Source of the DNA: Klebsiella pneumoniae
GTDB taxonomy: Bacteria > Pseudomonadota > Gammaproteobacteria > Pseudomonadales > CAMAPQ01
Assembly: GCA_945860125.1 (NCBI GenBank)
Contig: CAMAPQ010000008.1
Span: forward strand, 1-53,704
Direction of reading: 5' to 3'
DNA: 53,704 nt
A program made the position numbers and the translations under genes. The notes below the pieces were generated by a model. That model had not been told where the DNA came from. It did no database searches and was given only the letters and a program-made list of their open reading frames with translations. The first letter of the stretch is position 1; each line of letters starts with the position of its first letter. This document shows, piece by piece, positions 36,557-45,731 of the stretch.

Positions 36557-37930
36557 ATGTCGCACACAAATGATTTTAAAGTTGCAAATCTTTCTTTGGC
36601 AGACTGGGGCAGAAAAGAAATTATCATTGCAGAAACAGAAATGCCTGCCTTAATGACGCTTAGAAAACAATATAAAGCAGCACAACCGCTTAAAGGCGCA
36701 AAAATAATTGGTTGTATTCATATGACGATTCAAACGGCTGTCTTAATTGAAACACTCGTTGAGCTAGGTGCAGAAGTACGATGGTCATCATGCAATATTT
36801 TCTCAACGCAAGATCATGCTGCGGCTGCAATCGCTGAAAAAGGTATTGCGGTTTATGCTTGGAAAGGTCAAACAGGTGAAGAAGCAGATTGGTGCATAGA
36901 ACAAACTATTCTTAAAGACGGCAAGCCTTGGGATGCCAATCTTCTTCTGGATGATGGCGGTGATTTAACTTCCATGATTCATGAAAAATTCCCTACTATG
37001 CTCGATCGTATTCATGGTGTAAGCGAAGAAACGACAACAGGTGTAATTCGCCTTCGTGAGCTTATGACACAAGGGAAACTTAAAATTCCTGCGATTAATG
37101 TAAACGATGCCGTTACCAAAGCAAAAAATGATAATCGTTATGGTTGCAGACACAGCTTAAATGATGGAATTAAGCGCGCAACTGATCACCTGCTTTCAGG
37201 CAAGAAAGCCCTTGTTTTTGGTTATGGTGATGTTGGTAAAGGTTCAGCTCAAAGCTTAAGACAAGAAGGCATGATCGTAAAAGTTTCAGAGATTGATCCT
37301 ATCTGCGCCATGCAAGCGTGCATGGATGGTTACGAGGTAGTCTCTGCTTATAAAAACGGTATAAATACTGGCAAAATAGAAGATATGAATACTGATCTTC
37401 TTAGAACCACAGATATTGCGGTAACAACAACTGGTAATATTGATGTTTGCGAAAAAAATATTTTAAAGCTCCTCAAAAATGGCGCGGTCGTATGTAATAT
37501 TGGCCACTTTGATCATGAGATTGATATCGCTTTCATGCGAAAAACATGGGAATGGGAAGAGATTAAACCACAAGTTCATAAAGTACATAGAAGCACTGAT
37601 GCACATGACTTTTTAATTGTGCTATCGGAAGGTCGCTTAGTGAATTTAGGAAATGCAACGGGGCACCCTTCTCGTATTATGGATGGTTCTTTTGCAAATC
37701 AGGTGCTTGCACAAATCCATTTATATAAACAACGTTTTGGCGACTTAACATCTGCACAAAAAGCTGAAAACCTAACAATAGAAATTCTGCCTAAATATTT
37801 AGATGAAGAAGTAGCACGTTACATGGTACAAGGTTTTAACGGCGTGATTACGCAGCTTACCGAAACCCAGGCAAAGTATATTAATGTTAATGTAAGTGGG
37901 CCTTTCAAATCGAATGACTACAAATACTAA
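36557..37930 (+). CDS. ahcY: Adenosylhomocysteinase (SAH hydrolase)
   Basis: NAD-dependent enzyme splitting S-adenosylhomocysteine into adenosine and homocysteine, which removes the product inhibitor of methyltransferases. 457 residues: substrate domain with '[29 protein letters not shown]', the NAD-binding Rossmann motif '[12 protein letters not shown]', 'GHFDHEIDI' and the C-terminal '[11 protein letters not shown]' type block and terminal 'KSNDYKY' tail. Bacteria using this route do not need the Pfs/LuxS pair for SAH. It starts 30 bp after metK and its end overlaps metF. Confidence 0.98.
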   Translation: MSHTNDFKVANLSLADWGRKEIIIAETEMPALMTLRKQYKAAQPLKGAKIIGCIHMTIQTAVLIETLVELGAEVRWSSCNIFSTQDHAAAAIAEKGIAVYAWKGQTGEEADWCIEQTILKDGKPWDANLLLDDGGDLTSMIHEKFPTMLDRIHGVSEETTTGVIRLRELMTQGKLKIPAINVNDAVTKAKNDNRYGCRHSLNDGIKRATDHLLSGKKALVFGYGDVGKGSAQSLRQEGMIVKVSEIDPICAMQACMDGYEVVSAYKNGINTGKIEDMNTDLLRTTDIAVTTTGNIDVCEKNILKLLKNGAVVCNIGHFDHEIDIAFMRKTWEWEEIKPQVHKVHRSTDAHDFLIVLSEGRLVNLGNATGHPSRIMDGSFANQVLAQIHLYKQRFGDLTSAQKAENLTIEILPKYLDEEVARYMVQGFNGVITQLTETQAKYINVNVSGPFKSNDYKY

Positions 37931-38792
37931 GCAATCTTTTCAACAGATATCTGCACCATTGCGCTTAAGCTTCGAGTTTTTCCCCCCAAAAACAAATGAG
38001 GGGAGTGAAAAACTCGAAAAAGCACAAACTATATTAACGAAGCTAAAACCAGCTTTTTTCTCGGTTACTTATGGTGCAGGCGGCTCAACACGCGATCGTA
38101 CCTTGGCGCTTGTTTTACGCACTCAACAAAGTACCAAAGTGCCAACTGCGCCGCATTTATCATGTATCGGCGATGATCTCGCCGTTATAAAGACACTTAT
38201 TCATTCTTATCAAAAAGAAGGGATTCGTCGTATTGTTGCACTACGTGGCGACTTACCTTCTGGTATGGGCTTAACATCTGGTAGTCATCTCAAATATGCA
38301 AGTGATCTTGTGCATCTTATTCGTGAATTAACAGGTGAATATTTTCATCTAGATGTTGCTTGCTATCCTGAAACACATCCGCAGGCAAATCACGCACAGG
38401 CAGATCTTGAAAACTTTAAAATTAAAGTTGATGCAGGTGCAAACAGTGCAATTACGCAATATTTTTATAATATTGAAGCGTATGAAGACTTTTTAAATCG
38501 CTGCGAAAAGAAAGGAATTCATATTCCTATTTATCCTGGCATCATGCCCATAATAAACTTTGATAGTATTGTTCGTTTTTCTGGAAGATGTGGCGCTGAA
38601 GTGCCGCGCTGGATGGTTCAGCGTTTTGCTAACAAACAATTAGATGCTGTGAGCATGCAGCAGCTAGGTGAAGAAATTGTCACAAATCTTTGCGAGAAAC
38701 TGATTGCTTTAAAAGTGCCAGGCTTACATTTTTATACTTTAAATCAAGCTGAGCCAAGCGCTCAGATTATTAAAAACCTAAAATTATTTTGA
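37914..38792 (+). CDS. metF: 5,10-methylenetetrahydrofolate reductase
   Basis: FAD-dependent enzyme that makes 5-methyl-THF for methionine synthase. From ATG 37914 the product is 292 residues, the normal length, starting just before the conserved '[10 protein letters not shown]' block. Other motifs: '[12 protein letters not shown]', 'IVALRGDLP', 'YPETHPQA', '[16 protein letters not shown]' and 'PGIMPI'. The ATG overlaps the end of ahcY by 17 bp; an in-frame GTG at 37896 is an alternative. The TGA stop overlaps the TTG that may start bioA. Confidence 0.96.
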   Translation: MTTNTKQSFQQISAPLRLSFEFFPPKTNEGSEKLEKAQTILTKLKPAFFSVTYGAGGSTRDRTLALVLRTQQSTKVPTAPHLSCIGDDLAVIKTLIHSYQKEGIRRIVALRGDLPSGMGLTSGSHLKYASDLVHLIRELTGEYFHLDVACYPETHPQANHAQADLENFKIKVDAGANSAITQYFYNIEAYEDFLNRCEKKGIHIPIYPGIMPIINFDSIVRFSGRCGAEVPRWMVQRFANKQLDAVSMQQLGEEIVTNLCEKLIALKVPGLHFYTLNQAEPSAQIIKNLKLF

Positions 38793-40159
38793 CGGTGAAA
38801 AAACAATCAAACCAAAGCTGGATTGAGCGGGATCTTCAAAAAGTTTGGCATCCTTGCACACAAATGAAAGATCATGAAAATCAGCTTCCTCTTATTCCTA
38901 TTCAAAAAGGCGAAGGGATCTGGTTGTATGATTTTGACGGTAATCGTTATCTTGACGCCATCAGCTCATGGTGGGTTAACCTTTTTGGCCATAACCATCC
39001 GCATATAAAAAATAAAATTAAAGCACAGCTAGATCAGTTAGATCATGTGTTACTTGCAGGCTTTACTCATCAACCCGTTATTGAGTTATCTGAAAAACTC
39101 ATCGAGATAACACCGCCAGGATTAAACAAATGTTTTTATGCGGATAATGGCTCAAGCGCTGTTGAAGTAGCACTAAAAATGAGTTTTCATTATTGGAAAA
39201 ACAAAGGCAAGAATAAGAAAAATCAGTTTGTTTGTTTAGCTAATAGCTACCACGGCGAAACATTAGGTGCGCTAGCTGTGGGAGATGTAGGGCTTTATAG
39301 GGAAACTTATAAGCCACTTTTAATGAAGGTAATAACGGCCCCCTCCCCTGATGCTTTCTTGCGCGAGCCAGAAATGAGTAAAAAAGAATGGGCTGAAATA
39401 CAGTTTTTACAGATAAAAAAAATACTTGAAATGAATCATGCAGAAATTTCAGCGGTCATTATTGAGCCTTTAGTGCAATGCGCAGGGGGCATGCGCATGT
39501 ATGATGCAAGCTACCTGAGCTTATTGCGCACATTATGTACACAGCTTAATATTCATCTTATTGCAGATGAAATTGCCGTAGGCTTTGGTCGAACAGGTTC
39601 TTTATTTGCCTGCGAACAAGCCTCAGTTACACCTGACTTTTTATGCTTATCCAAAGGCTTAACCGGCGGCTTTTTACCTCTTTCTGTCGTAATGACGCAT
39701 GATGAAATTTACAACGCTTTTTATGATGATTATGCTAAACAATGTGCTTTTTTACACTCACATAGTTACACGGGTAATCCCCTTGCCTGCTCTGCTGCAA
39801 TAGCGACTTTAGAGTTATTTGAAAAAGAACAGACTATTCAAAAAAATGAAATCACGATTGAAAAAATGAAACACTTATCTCAACCATGGAAAAATTATCC
39901 CCACGTAGCAGATGTGCGTCAACAAGGGATGATTCTTGCCATAGAGCTCATGCAAGATCCTAAAAATAAAATCGCTTTTCCTTGGCAAGATCGCACAGGC
40001 CTTAAAGTTTATAAATATGCCCTGCAACAGGGTGTGTTACTACGCCCCTTAGGCGATGTTATTTATTTAATGCCGCCTTATGTCATAAATGATAATGAGT
40101 TAGTTCATCTGTTTAAAGTTGTTGATCAATGCCTACAAAATTTGCCTGCTTTAAAATAA
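38789..40159 (+). CDS. bioA: Adenosylmethionine-8-amino-7-oxononanoate aminotransferase
   Basis: PLP transaminase of biotin synthesis that uses SAM as amino donor to make DAPA. 456 residues with 'WHPCTQMKDHE', 'GEGIWLYDFDGNRYLDAISSWWVNLFGH' (residues of BioA rather than generic class III transaminases), 'YADNGSSAVEVALKM' and the PLP-lysine in 'LCLSKGLTGGFLPL'. The start could be TTG 38789 (overlapping the metF TGA) or GTG 38795; both give nearly the same protein. No other bio gene is in the window, so it is separated from its pathway and placed with the SAM genes. Confidence 0.95.
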   Translation: MTVKKQSNQSWIERDLQKVWHPCTQMKDHENQLPLIPIQKGEGIWLYDFDGNRYLDAISSWWVNLFGHNHPHIKNKIKAQLDQLDHVLLAGFTHQPVIELSEKLIEITPPGLNKCFYADNGSSAVEVALKMSFHYWKNKGKNKKNQFVCLANSYHGETLGALAVGDVGLYRETYKPLLMKVITAPSPDAFLREPEMSKKEWAEIQFLQIKKILEMNHAEISAVIIEPLVQCAGGMRMYDASYLSLLRTLCTQLNIHLIADEIAVGFGRTGSLFACEQASVTPDFLCLSKGLTGGFLPLSVVMTHDEIYNAFYDDYAKQCAFLHSHSYTGNPLACSAAIATLELFEKEQTIQKNEITIEKMKHLSQPWKNYPHVADVRQQGMILAIELMQDPKNKIAFPWQDRTGLKVYKYALQQGVLLRPLGDVIYLMPPYVINDNELVHLFKVVDQCLQNLPALK

Positions 40160-40185
40160 ATTTTTTTAACGAGCATAAAATCATT

Positions 40186-40920
40186 ATGAGAATTCCCAGA
40201 ATTTATAGCGATCAATTGATTTCTTTACATTGTGATATTGAATTAAATGAAAGAACTGCACACTATTTGAGCACTGTGCTTCGCATGACGATTGCGCAAA
40301 AAATAATCGTCTTTAATGGCGATGGTTATGAATATCATGGCGAAATCAGTTCTAGCCATAAAAAGAAAATGACAGCGCGCTTTACGATACAAATTTTGCG
40401 CAATAATGAATCACCTATTGAAACAAGGCTAGGGCTCTGCATTTCAAAAGGAGAAAAAATGGATTATGCGATTCAAAAAGCAGTTGAGTTAGGTGTTAGC
40501 GCTATTTTTCCCCTAATTAGTGAATACTGTAGCGTTAAAAGAGAAGGAGAACGCGAAGAAAAAAAACATCTTCACTTGCAAAAAGTGATCATTTCTTCCT
40601 GTGAACAAAGCGAAAGAAACCATATACCTAAGCTGTATCAGCTCCAATCTTTAAAAGACTGGGTAAAACATGAGACAAGCGACCTAAAGTGGGTTTTACA
40701 CCCTACGGAACATCATTCAGATCAAAAAATAATGGTGCCGCCTAAATCTATTTCAATTTTAATTGGCCCAGAAGGCGGTTTTAGTAAAAAAGACCTTGAA
40801 GAGGCAATTCAAGAAGGGTTTGGCATTGTTTCACTAGGGAAAAGAATTTTACGAACCGAAACAGCACCAAGCGTCATTCTCTCCATTATTCAGAGTAAAT
40901 GGGGCGATTTCTTAACATGA
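40186..40920 (+). CDS. rsmE: 16S rRNA (uracil(1498)-N3)-methyltransferase
   Basis: SAM-dependent SPOUT-class enzyme methylating U1498 of 16S rRNA. From ATG 40186 it is 244 residues, the family length, beginning 'RIPRIYSDQ'. The SPOUT knot motifs are clear: 'GLCISKGEKMDYAIQKAVELGV', 'LIGPEGGFSKKDLEEA' and 'LGKRILRTETA'. An upstream in-frame start inside bioA (40129) is not used here because the family N-terminus starts at MRIPR. Last gene of the SAM series, convergent with the channel gene 15 bp away. Confidence 0.95.
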   Translation: MRIPRIYSDQLISLHCDIELNERTAHYLSTVLRMTIAQKIIVFNGDGYEYHGEISSSHKKKMTARFTIQILRNNESPIETRLGLCISKGEKMDYAIQKAVELGVSAIFPLISEYCSVKREGEREEKKHLHLQKVIISSCEQSERNHIPKLYQLQSLKDWVKHETSDLKWVLHPTEHHSDQKIMVPPKSISILIGPEGGFSKKDLEEAIQEGFGIVSLGKRILRTETAPSVILSIIQSKWGDFLT

Positions 40921-40935
40921 AAAAAATAGATCACA

Positions 40936-41361
40936 CTACTTTTTCGGCCAAAATTTCTGCATTTCAATGAAGAGAAAGGAGGCCGTCCAACTAATAAGGA
41001 CAAGTCCTGTTAGGGCTTCTAATCCTGCTAAAAATCTTATTGAACCTTGAGGATGAATATCGCCAAAACCAAGCGAAGTATAAGTTGTAAAAGAAAAGTA
41101 GATGCAATCCATTAGTGACCGATCAAAATTGCCCATTAATGTACCCAACGATAATGACTCTATAACAAAATAATATCCAAAACCAAACAGCCAAACTTCT
41201 ATCACATGCGCACATAATGTGCCAAAAACAGCCGCTAAAACTCTATAACGATGGGGCATAACTAAGTTTGGCATTAATTTTGATAGTCGATAGAGCGCCT
41301 CATAATGCACTAATACGGCAACCATAATTAAAAACCCATTTAGAAAAAAAATAGTGACCAT
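40936..41361 (-). CDS. Two-TM potassium-channel-like protein
   Basis: 141-residue membrane protein of the ion-channel (Ion_trans_2) type. Hydrophobic segments at about 2-20, 45-70 and 110-130 flank a re-entrant pore loop with the selectivity filter 'TTYTSLGFGDIHP', a GFGD version of the K+ channel TVGYGD signature. There is no RCK/TrkA-N regulatory domain, so gating is unknown. It lies alone between rsmE and the yej operon, on the opposite strand to both. Confidence 0.8.
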   Translation of the reverse strand: MVTIFFLNGFLIMVAVLVHYEALYRLSKLMPNLVMPHRYRVLAAVFGTLCAHVIEVWLFGFGYYFVIESLSLGTLMGNFDRSLMDCIYFSFTTYTSLGFGDIHPQGSIRFLAGLEALTGLVLISWTASFLFIEMQKFWPKK

Positions 41362-41441
41362 ATTCTAGCGTCCCCACCTTCGTGAATTAATTATTTGTTC
41401 CTGCTAGAATGTAACGCAAACTAACCCATCACTTTGTTTAA

Positions 41442-41544
41442 TAGGACTTAGGCAAAATTGTTCCAGCAAGGCGTCGCGATGAAGACAGTACAAATCGTAC
41501 GACGAAGCGCGATAACAAAGCTGGGCAGTTTTGCGTAAGTCCTA
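41442..41544. repeat. 103-bp palindromic repeat (TAGGACTTACGCA family), copy B
   Basis: Begins TAGGACTTAGGCA and ends TGCGTAAGTCCTA; same length and layout as copy A at 13860, with TTGTTCCAGCAAGGCGTC and ACAAAGCTGGGCAG inner arms. It lies in the divergent promoter region between the channel gene and yejA, ending 40 bp before the yejA ATG. Confidence 0.88.
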
Positions 41545-41584
41545 CTTTAAAAAAAGTGAAGAAGCGTGGTATAAAGGACGTTAC

Positions 41585-43468
41585 ATGCCAAAAAAAAATC
41601 TCCCAATGAAAACTTGCAATCACTTCCTCAAAAAACATTATTTATCTACGCTCACCGGCCTTTTCTCATTTATTTTCCTGACTTTCTGCTTCTCTTTCGA
41701 GGTAGATGCTGAGGATCACACTGAAACACCCGTAACAGCCAATACAACACTCACCCCTCCCATTTTAGTACATGCTTTTTCAATTTTTGGTGAACCTAAA
41801 TATAAAGAGAACTTTAAGCAGCTAGATTATGTCAATGCGCAAGCGCCCAAAGGCGGAGAAGTAAAGTTTGATTTTATTGGCACTTTTGATACTTTCAATC
41901 AGTTTGTTTCTAAAGGCGTGAGCGCCCAAGGTCTTGGGATGATCTACGATACACTGACAATTAGCGTACCTGATGACCCCTATTCTACCTATGGGCTTTT
42001 GGCTGAAAAAATTGAAGTGCCAAGTGATAAATCTTGGGTAATTTATCACCTAAGAGCTAATGCACGCTTTTCAAATAGTGAACCTGTTACAGCTGAAGAT
42101 GTGGTTTTTTCATTTAATACCTTAATCAAAAAAGGGAAGCCTTTCTTTCAATATTACTTTTCTCAAGTAGAAAAAGTAGAGGCATTGGAGACAAAAAAAG
42201 TTAAATTCACTTTTAAAGTAAAAGATAATCGTGAATTACCCCTCGTCATTGGTGGGATGCCTGTCTTCCCCAAAAAAGTTTACGATAATCCTCAATTTGA
42301 GAAAGCAGATTTATCTTTACCGATAGGCAGTGGTCCTTATGCAATAAAACAGTTTGAAGCTGGGAAATATGTGACCTATGAGAAAAGAGAGGATTATTGG
42401 GCTCATAATCTTCCTTTAAATATAGGCAGGTATAATCTTAGCCGTATTACTTATAAATATTATCTTGATGATACTGTCGCGCTTGAAGCATTCAAAGCCG
42501 GTGAATATGACTTCCGCATCGAAAATAACTCAAAGATGTGGGCAACTCAATATAATCAAATTGACAAACAAAAAATAAAAATAGAAAGCATACCCCATCA
42601 AATCCCTGCTGGCATGCAAGGTTTTGCTATGAATTTAAGACGCCCTCTTTTTCAAGATAGAATATTAAGACAAGCACTTGCACTCGCTTTTGATTTTGAC
42701 TGGTCAAATAAAAATCTTTTTTACGGTCAATACACAAGAACAACAAGCTACTTTCAAAATACAACCCTAGCGGCAACAGCACTACCTTCAGAAGAAGAGC
42801 TTGTTATCCTAAAGGCAGCAGGCGAGATACCACAAGAAGCACTGACCTCTATCTACCAACCGCCTAAAACAGATGGCTCTGGTAAAGCAAGAAATAATCT
42901 TAAATTAGCTTTTGACTTACTCAAAAAAAATGGCTACACCACACAAAATAACCAGTTATTTAATCCTAACGGCATACCGGTTGAAATTGAATTTTTACTG
43001 ACATCAAACAGTGCTTTTGAACGAGTTATTTTGCCTTATAAAAAGAATCTTCAGTTTCTTGGCATCAAACTGAATTTACGCTCTGTTGATACATCACAAT
43101 ATATTGAAAGACTCAGAAAATTTGATTTTGATATGTTGGTACAAACCTTTTCTCAATCTTTATCGCCTGGGGTAGAACAACGTGATATGTGGACAAGCGC
43201 AACAGCGAATATTCCTGATTCTAATAACTTAATGGGCATTAATAATGCCGCCATTGATTATTTAGTTGAGCAAATTATTTCAGCAAAAACCAAGGATGAA
43301 CTGGTGATAAGAACACGCGCCTTAGATCGTGTACTACAGTGGAATTATTATGTTATACCAAACTGGCATATTAACTATCATAGGCTTGCTTACTGGCAGC
43401 ACTTAGAACATCCGGCCAAAATCCCACCCTACGATCTTGACTTAAACGCTTGGTGGATTAAAAAGTAG
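41585..43468 (+). CDS. yejA: Extracellular solute-binding protein of the YejABEF importer
   Basis: Periplasmic family-5 solute-binding protein that captures oligopeptides (in E. coli the system also imports microcin C). 627 residues from ATG 41585, which has AAAGGACG upstream. N-terminal signal peptide (about 20-45, ending 'VDAED'). The SBP_bac_5 fold is evident: 'MIYDTLTI', '[20 protein letters not shown]', 'GSGPYAI', '[25 protein letters not shown]' and the C-terminal '[11 protein letters not shown]'. First gene of the yejA-B-E-F series; the repeat upstream overlaps its control region. Confidence 0.94.
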   Translation: MPKKNLPMKTCNHFLKKHYLSTLTGLFSFIFLTFCFSFEVDAEDHTETPVTANTTLTPPILVHAFSIFGEPKYKENFKQLDYVNAQAPKGGEVKFDFIGTFDTFNQFVSKGVSAQGLGMIYDTLTISVPDDPYSTYGLLAEKIEVPSDKSWVIYHLRANARFSNSEPVTAEDVVFSFNTLIKKGKPFFQYYFSQVEKVEALETKKVKFTFKVKDNRELPLVIGGMPVFPKKVYDNPQFEKADLSLPIGSGPYAIKQFEAGKYVTYEKREDYWAHNLPLNIGRYNLSRITYKYYLDDTVALEAFKAGEYDFRIENNSKMWATQYNQIDKQKIKIESIPHQIPAGMQGFAMNLRRPLFQDRILRQALALAFDFDWSNKNLFYGQYTRTTSYFQNTTLAATALPSEEELVILKAAGEIPQEALTSIYQPPKTDGSGKARNNLKLAFDLLKKNGYTTQNNQLFNPNGIPVEIEFLLTSNSAFERVILPYKKNLQFLGIKLNLRSVDTSQYIERLRKFDFDMLVQTFSQSLSPGVEQRDMWTSATANIPDSNNLMGINNAAIDYLVEQIISAKTKDELVIRTRALDRVLQWNYYVIPNWHINYHRLAYWQHLEHPAKIPPYDLDLNAWWIKK

Positions 43469-43469
43469 T

Positions 43470-44564
43470 ATGTTTGATTATATTTTACGCAGACTTTTAT
43501 TTATGATCCCCACATTACTTGGGGTATTACTACTTAATTTTGCGATTATCCAAGCTGCACCTGGCGGCCCTGTGGAACAAATGATTGCCCAATTAAAAGG
43601 GCTAAATACAGAAGTAACAGGGCAAATTGGCGGCAGTCAAACCAAAGAACTTGCCGTAATACAAACGCCGGGCAATCCTTCAACGTATCGTGGCGCGCGC
43701 GGCCTCCCCCCTGAAATTATTGAACGAATTAAAGCAATGTATGGCTTTGATAAACCCCCGCATGAACGATTCTGGATGATGCTCAAGCAATATCTTTCAT
43801 TTGATTTTGGCCAGAGTTATTTTTTAGATAGAAAGGTTGTTGATTTAATCATTGAACGCTTACCGGTTTCTATTAGCTTAGGGCTGTGGGCAATGTTGCT
43901 CATTTATTTTATTTCTATTCCACTTGGCATTCACAAAGCGATTAAAAATGGCTCTGCGTTTGATATTTGGTCAAGCGCTGTCATTATTATTGCCTACTCT
44001 ATTCCCTCCTTTTTATTTGCGATTTTACTTATCCTTCTTTTTGCAGGCGGCAGTTATTTTGATTGGTTTCCTTTGTCTGGGCTTACTTCGGATAACTTTA
44101 ATGACTTATCTTTTTTTGGAAAAGCAAAAGATTATCTGTGGCATATTACGTTACCCGTTACAGCAAGTGTTATTGGTGGATTTGCAACGCTTACCATGCT
44201 CACCAAAAATTCTTTTCTTGATGAAATTAATAAACAATATGTTTTAACAGCTTATGCAAAAGGTTTAAAAACGCGTCGCGTGCTTTATGGTCATGTCTTT
44301 AGAAATGCGATGTTGATTATTATTGCAGGCTTTCCCAGTGCTTTTATTAGCATTTTTTTTACCAGCTCATTGCTTATCGAAACTATTTTTTCACTTAATG
44401 GCTTGGGTCTTCTAGGTTTTGAAGCAATTATTAGAAGAGATTACCCTATTGTCTTTGGCTCACTTTATATCTTCACCTTAATAGGCTTATTTACCAAACT
44501 GATTGGCGACATTTTGTATGTTGTTATTGATCCGCGCATTGATTTTAATAGTCGAGGTGATTAA
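43470..44564 (+). CDS. yejB: Peptide ABC transporter permease YejB
   Basis: Inner-membrane subunit of the peptide importer. 364 residues, about six membrane segments, starting with the typical '[26 protein letters not shown]' of DppB/OppB-type permeases and carrying the EAA loop ('[19 protein letters not shown]') and '[20 protein letters not shown]' near the C-terminus. A soluble insertion around residues 45-85, seen in YejB, separates the first segment from the rest. It begins 1 nt after the yejA stop codon and its TAA overlaps the next ATG by one base. Confidence 0.95.
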   Translation: MFDYILRRLLFMIPTLLGVLLLNFAIIQAAPGGPVEQMIAQLKGLNTEVTGQIGGSQTKELAVIQTPGNPSTYRGARGLPPEIIERIKAMYGFDKPPHERFWMMLKQYLSFDFGQSYFLDRKVVDLIIERLPVSISLGLWAMLLIYFISIPLGIHKAIKNGSAFDIWSSAVIIIAYSIPSFLFAILLILLFAGGSYFDWFPLSGLTSDNFNDLSFFGKAKDYLWHITLPVTASVIGGFATLTMLTKNSFLDEINKQYVLTAYAKGLKTRRVLYGHVFRNAMLIIIAGFPSAFISIFFTSSLLIETIFSLNGLGLLGFEAIIRRDYPIVFGSLYIFTLIGLFTKLIGDILYVVIDPRIDFNSRGD

Positions 44565-45598
44565 TGAAAAACCCTATTAGAATCCGTCAGTGGAATACTT
44601 TTAAGGCCAATAAACGCGGCTTTTTCTCTCTGTGGTGTTTCTTATTGCTCTTTTTTTGCTCACTACCCGCTGAATTTATTGCAAATGACAAACCAATCCT
44701 GCTTAAATTTCAAAATACACTATATTTCCCGATTTTATTTGATTATCCAGAAACCACTTTTGGTGGCGACTTTGATACAGAAACAGATTATCGTGATGTA
44801 TTTATCAAAGAAAAAATCAATCAATCTGGCTGGATGGTCTGGCCAATCATTCATTATCATTACGATACAATTAATTATGAACTAGCCGAACCTTCTCCTT
44901 CTGAACCTACGTTTGAAAACTGGCTAGGTACGGATGATCAAGGAAGAGATGTATTAAGCAGATTAATCTATGGTTTTAGAATTTCTGTATTATTTGGTCT
45001 TTTATTAACACTCGGCTCTAGTATCGTCGGCATTCTTTTTGGTGCAATACAGGGTTTTTATGGTGGCATGACAGATTTATTGTCTCAGCGTTTTATGGAA
45101 ATCTGGGGTAGCTTACCAGAACTATTTATATTAATTATATTAGCCAGTTTTGTAACCCCTAGCTTTAGTTGGTTGCTATTTATCACCCTGCTTTTTGGTT
45201 GGGGAACGTTAACCTCTGTTGTAAGAGCTGAGTTTTTGCGCGCACGAAATTTTGAATATGTACGTGCAGCACGCGCTTTAGGCGTGCCAAATAGAATGAT
45301 TATGTTACGTCATATGCTGCCTAATGCGATGGTAAGTACACTAACTTATATTCCTTTTGTTTTAAGCGGTTCAATTACGACTTTAACCTCCCTTGATTTC
45401 TTAGGTTTTGGATTACCAGCAGGTTCACCTTCACTGGGCGAGCTACTCTCTCAAGGAAAAGCCAATCTCCATGCACCTTGGTTAGGGCTGGCAGGATTTT
45501 GCTGTCTTGCAATGACTTTAAGTTTATTAGTTTTTATTGGCGAAGCTGTTCGTGAAGCATTTGATCCAAGGCACATTAATAATGATAAGGCTCATTAA
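44564..45598 (+). CDS. yejE: Peptide ABC transporter permease YejE
   Basis: Second permease of the importer, DppC/OppC-like. 344 residues: N-terminal segment 'RGFFSLWCFLLLFFCSLPAEF', a long soluble loop typical of YejE ('NWLGTDDQGRDVLSRLIYGFRIS' follows it) and the EAA loop 'ARALGVPNRMIMLRHMLPNAM'. Complete. An ERIC-like element (45603-45729) separates it from yejF, the only interruption in an otherwise tightly packed operon. Confidence 0.95.
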   Translation: MKNPIRIRQWNTFKANKRGFFSLWCFLLLFFCSLPAEFIANDKPILLKFQNTLYFPILFDYPETTFGGDFDTETDYRDVFIKEKINQSGWMVWPIIHYHYDTINYELAEPSPSEPTFENWLGTDDQGRDVLSRLIYGFRISVLFGLLLTLGSSIVGILFGAIQGFYGGMTDLLSQRFMEIWGSLPELFILIILASFVTPSFSWLLFITLLFGWGTLTSVVRAEFLRARNFEYVRAARALGVPNRMIMLRHMLPNAMVSTLTYIPFVLSGSITTLTSLDFLGFGLPAGSPSLGELLSQGKANLHAPWLGLAGFCCLAMTLSLLVFIGEAVREAFDPRHINNDKAH

Positions 45599-45602
45599 TG
45601 AA

Positions 45603-45729
45603 TATACCCTTCGTACTTGAAAACGCGGCATTGTTGGCAGCTCTCACTCGCCCCAATCACATAGTTTATCTATGCTCATGGGGTTCCCTCCCTTGCCGCC
45701 TCCCCGTGATTCCAATTACTTTGGGTATA
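45603..45729 (-). repeat. ERIC/IRU-like element, copy 6 (127 bp), between yejE and yejF
   Basis: TATACCC at 45603, GGGTATA ending at 45729, reverse orientation. Core CGCGGCATTGTTGGCAG, CCCCAATCACATAG and CTATGCTCATGGGGTT are present. It begins 4 bp after the yejE stop codon and ends 2 bp before the yejF ATG at 45732, so the yejF leader is made of the element. Confidence 0.93.
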
Positions 45730-45731
45730 GT

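Noticed and set aside
10872-45729. CRISPR array made of the repeated palindromes
   Set aside because: Copies are kilobases apart in both orientations with genes between them; no regular spacers or cas genes.
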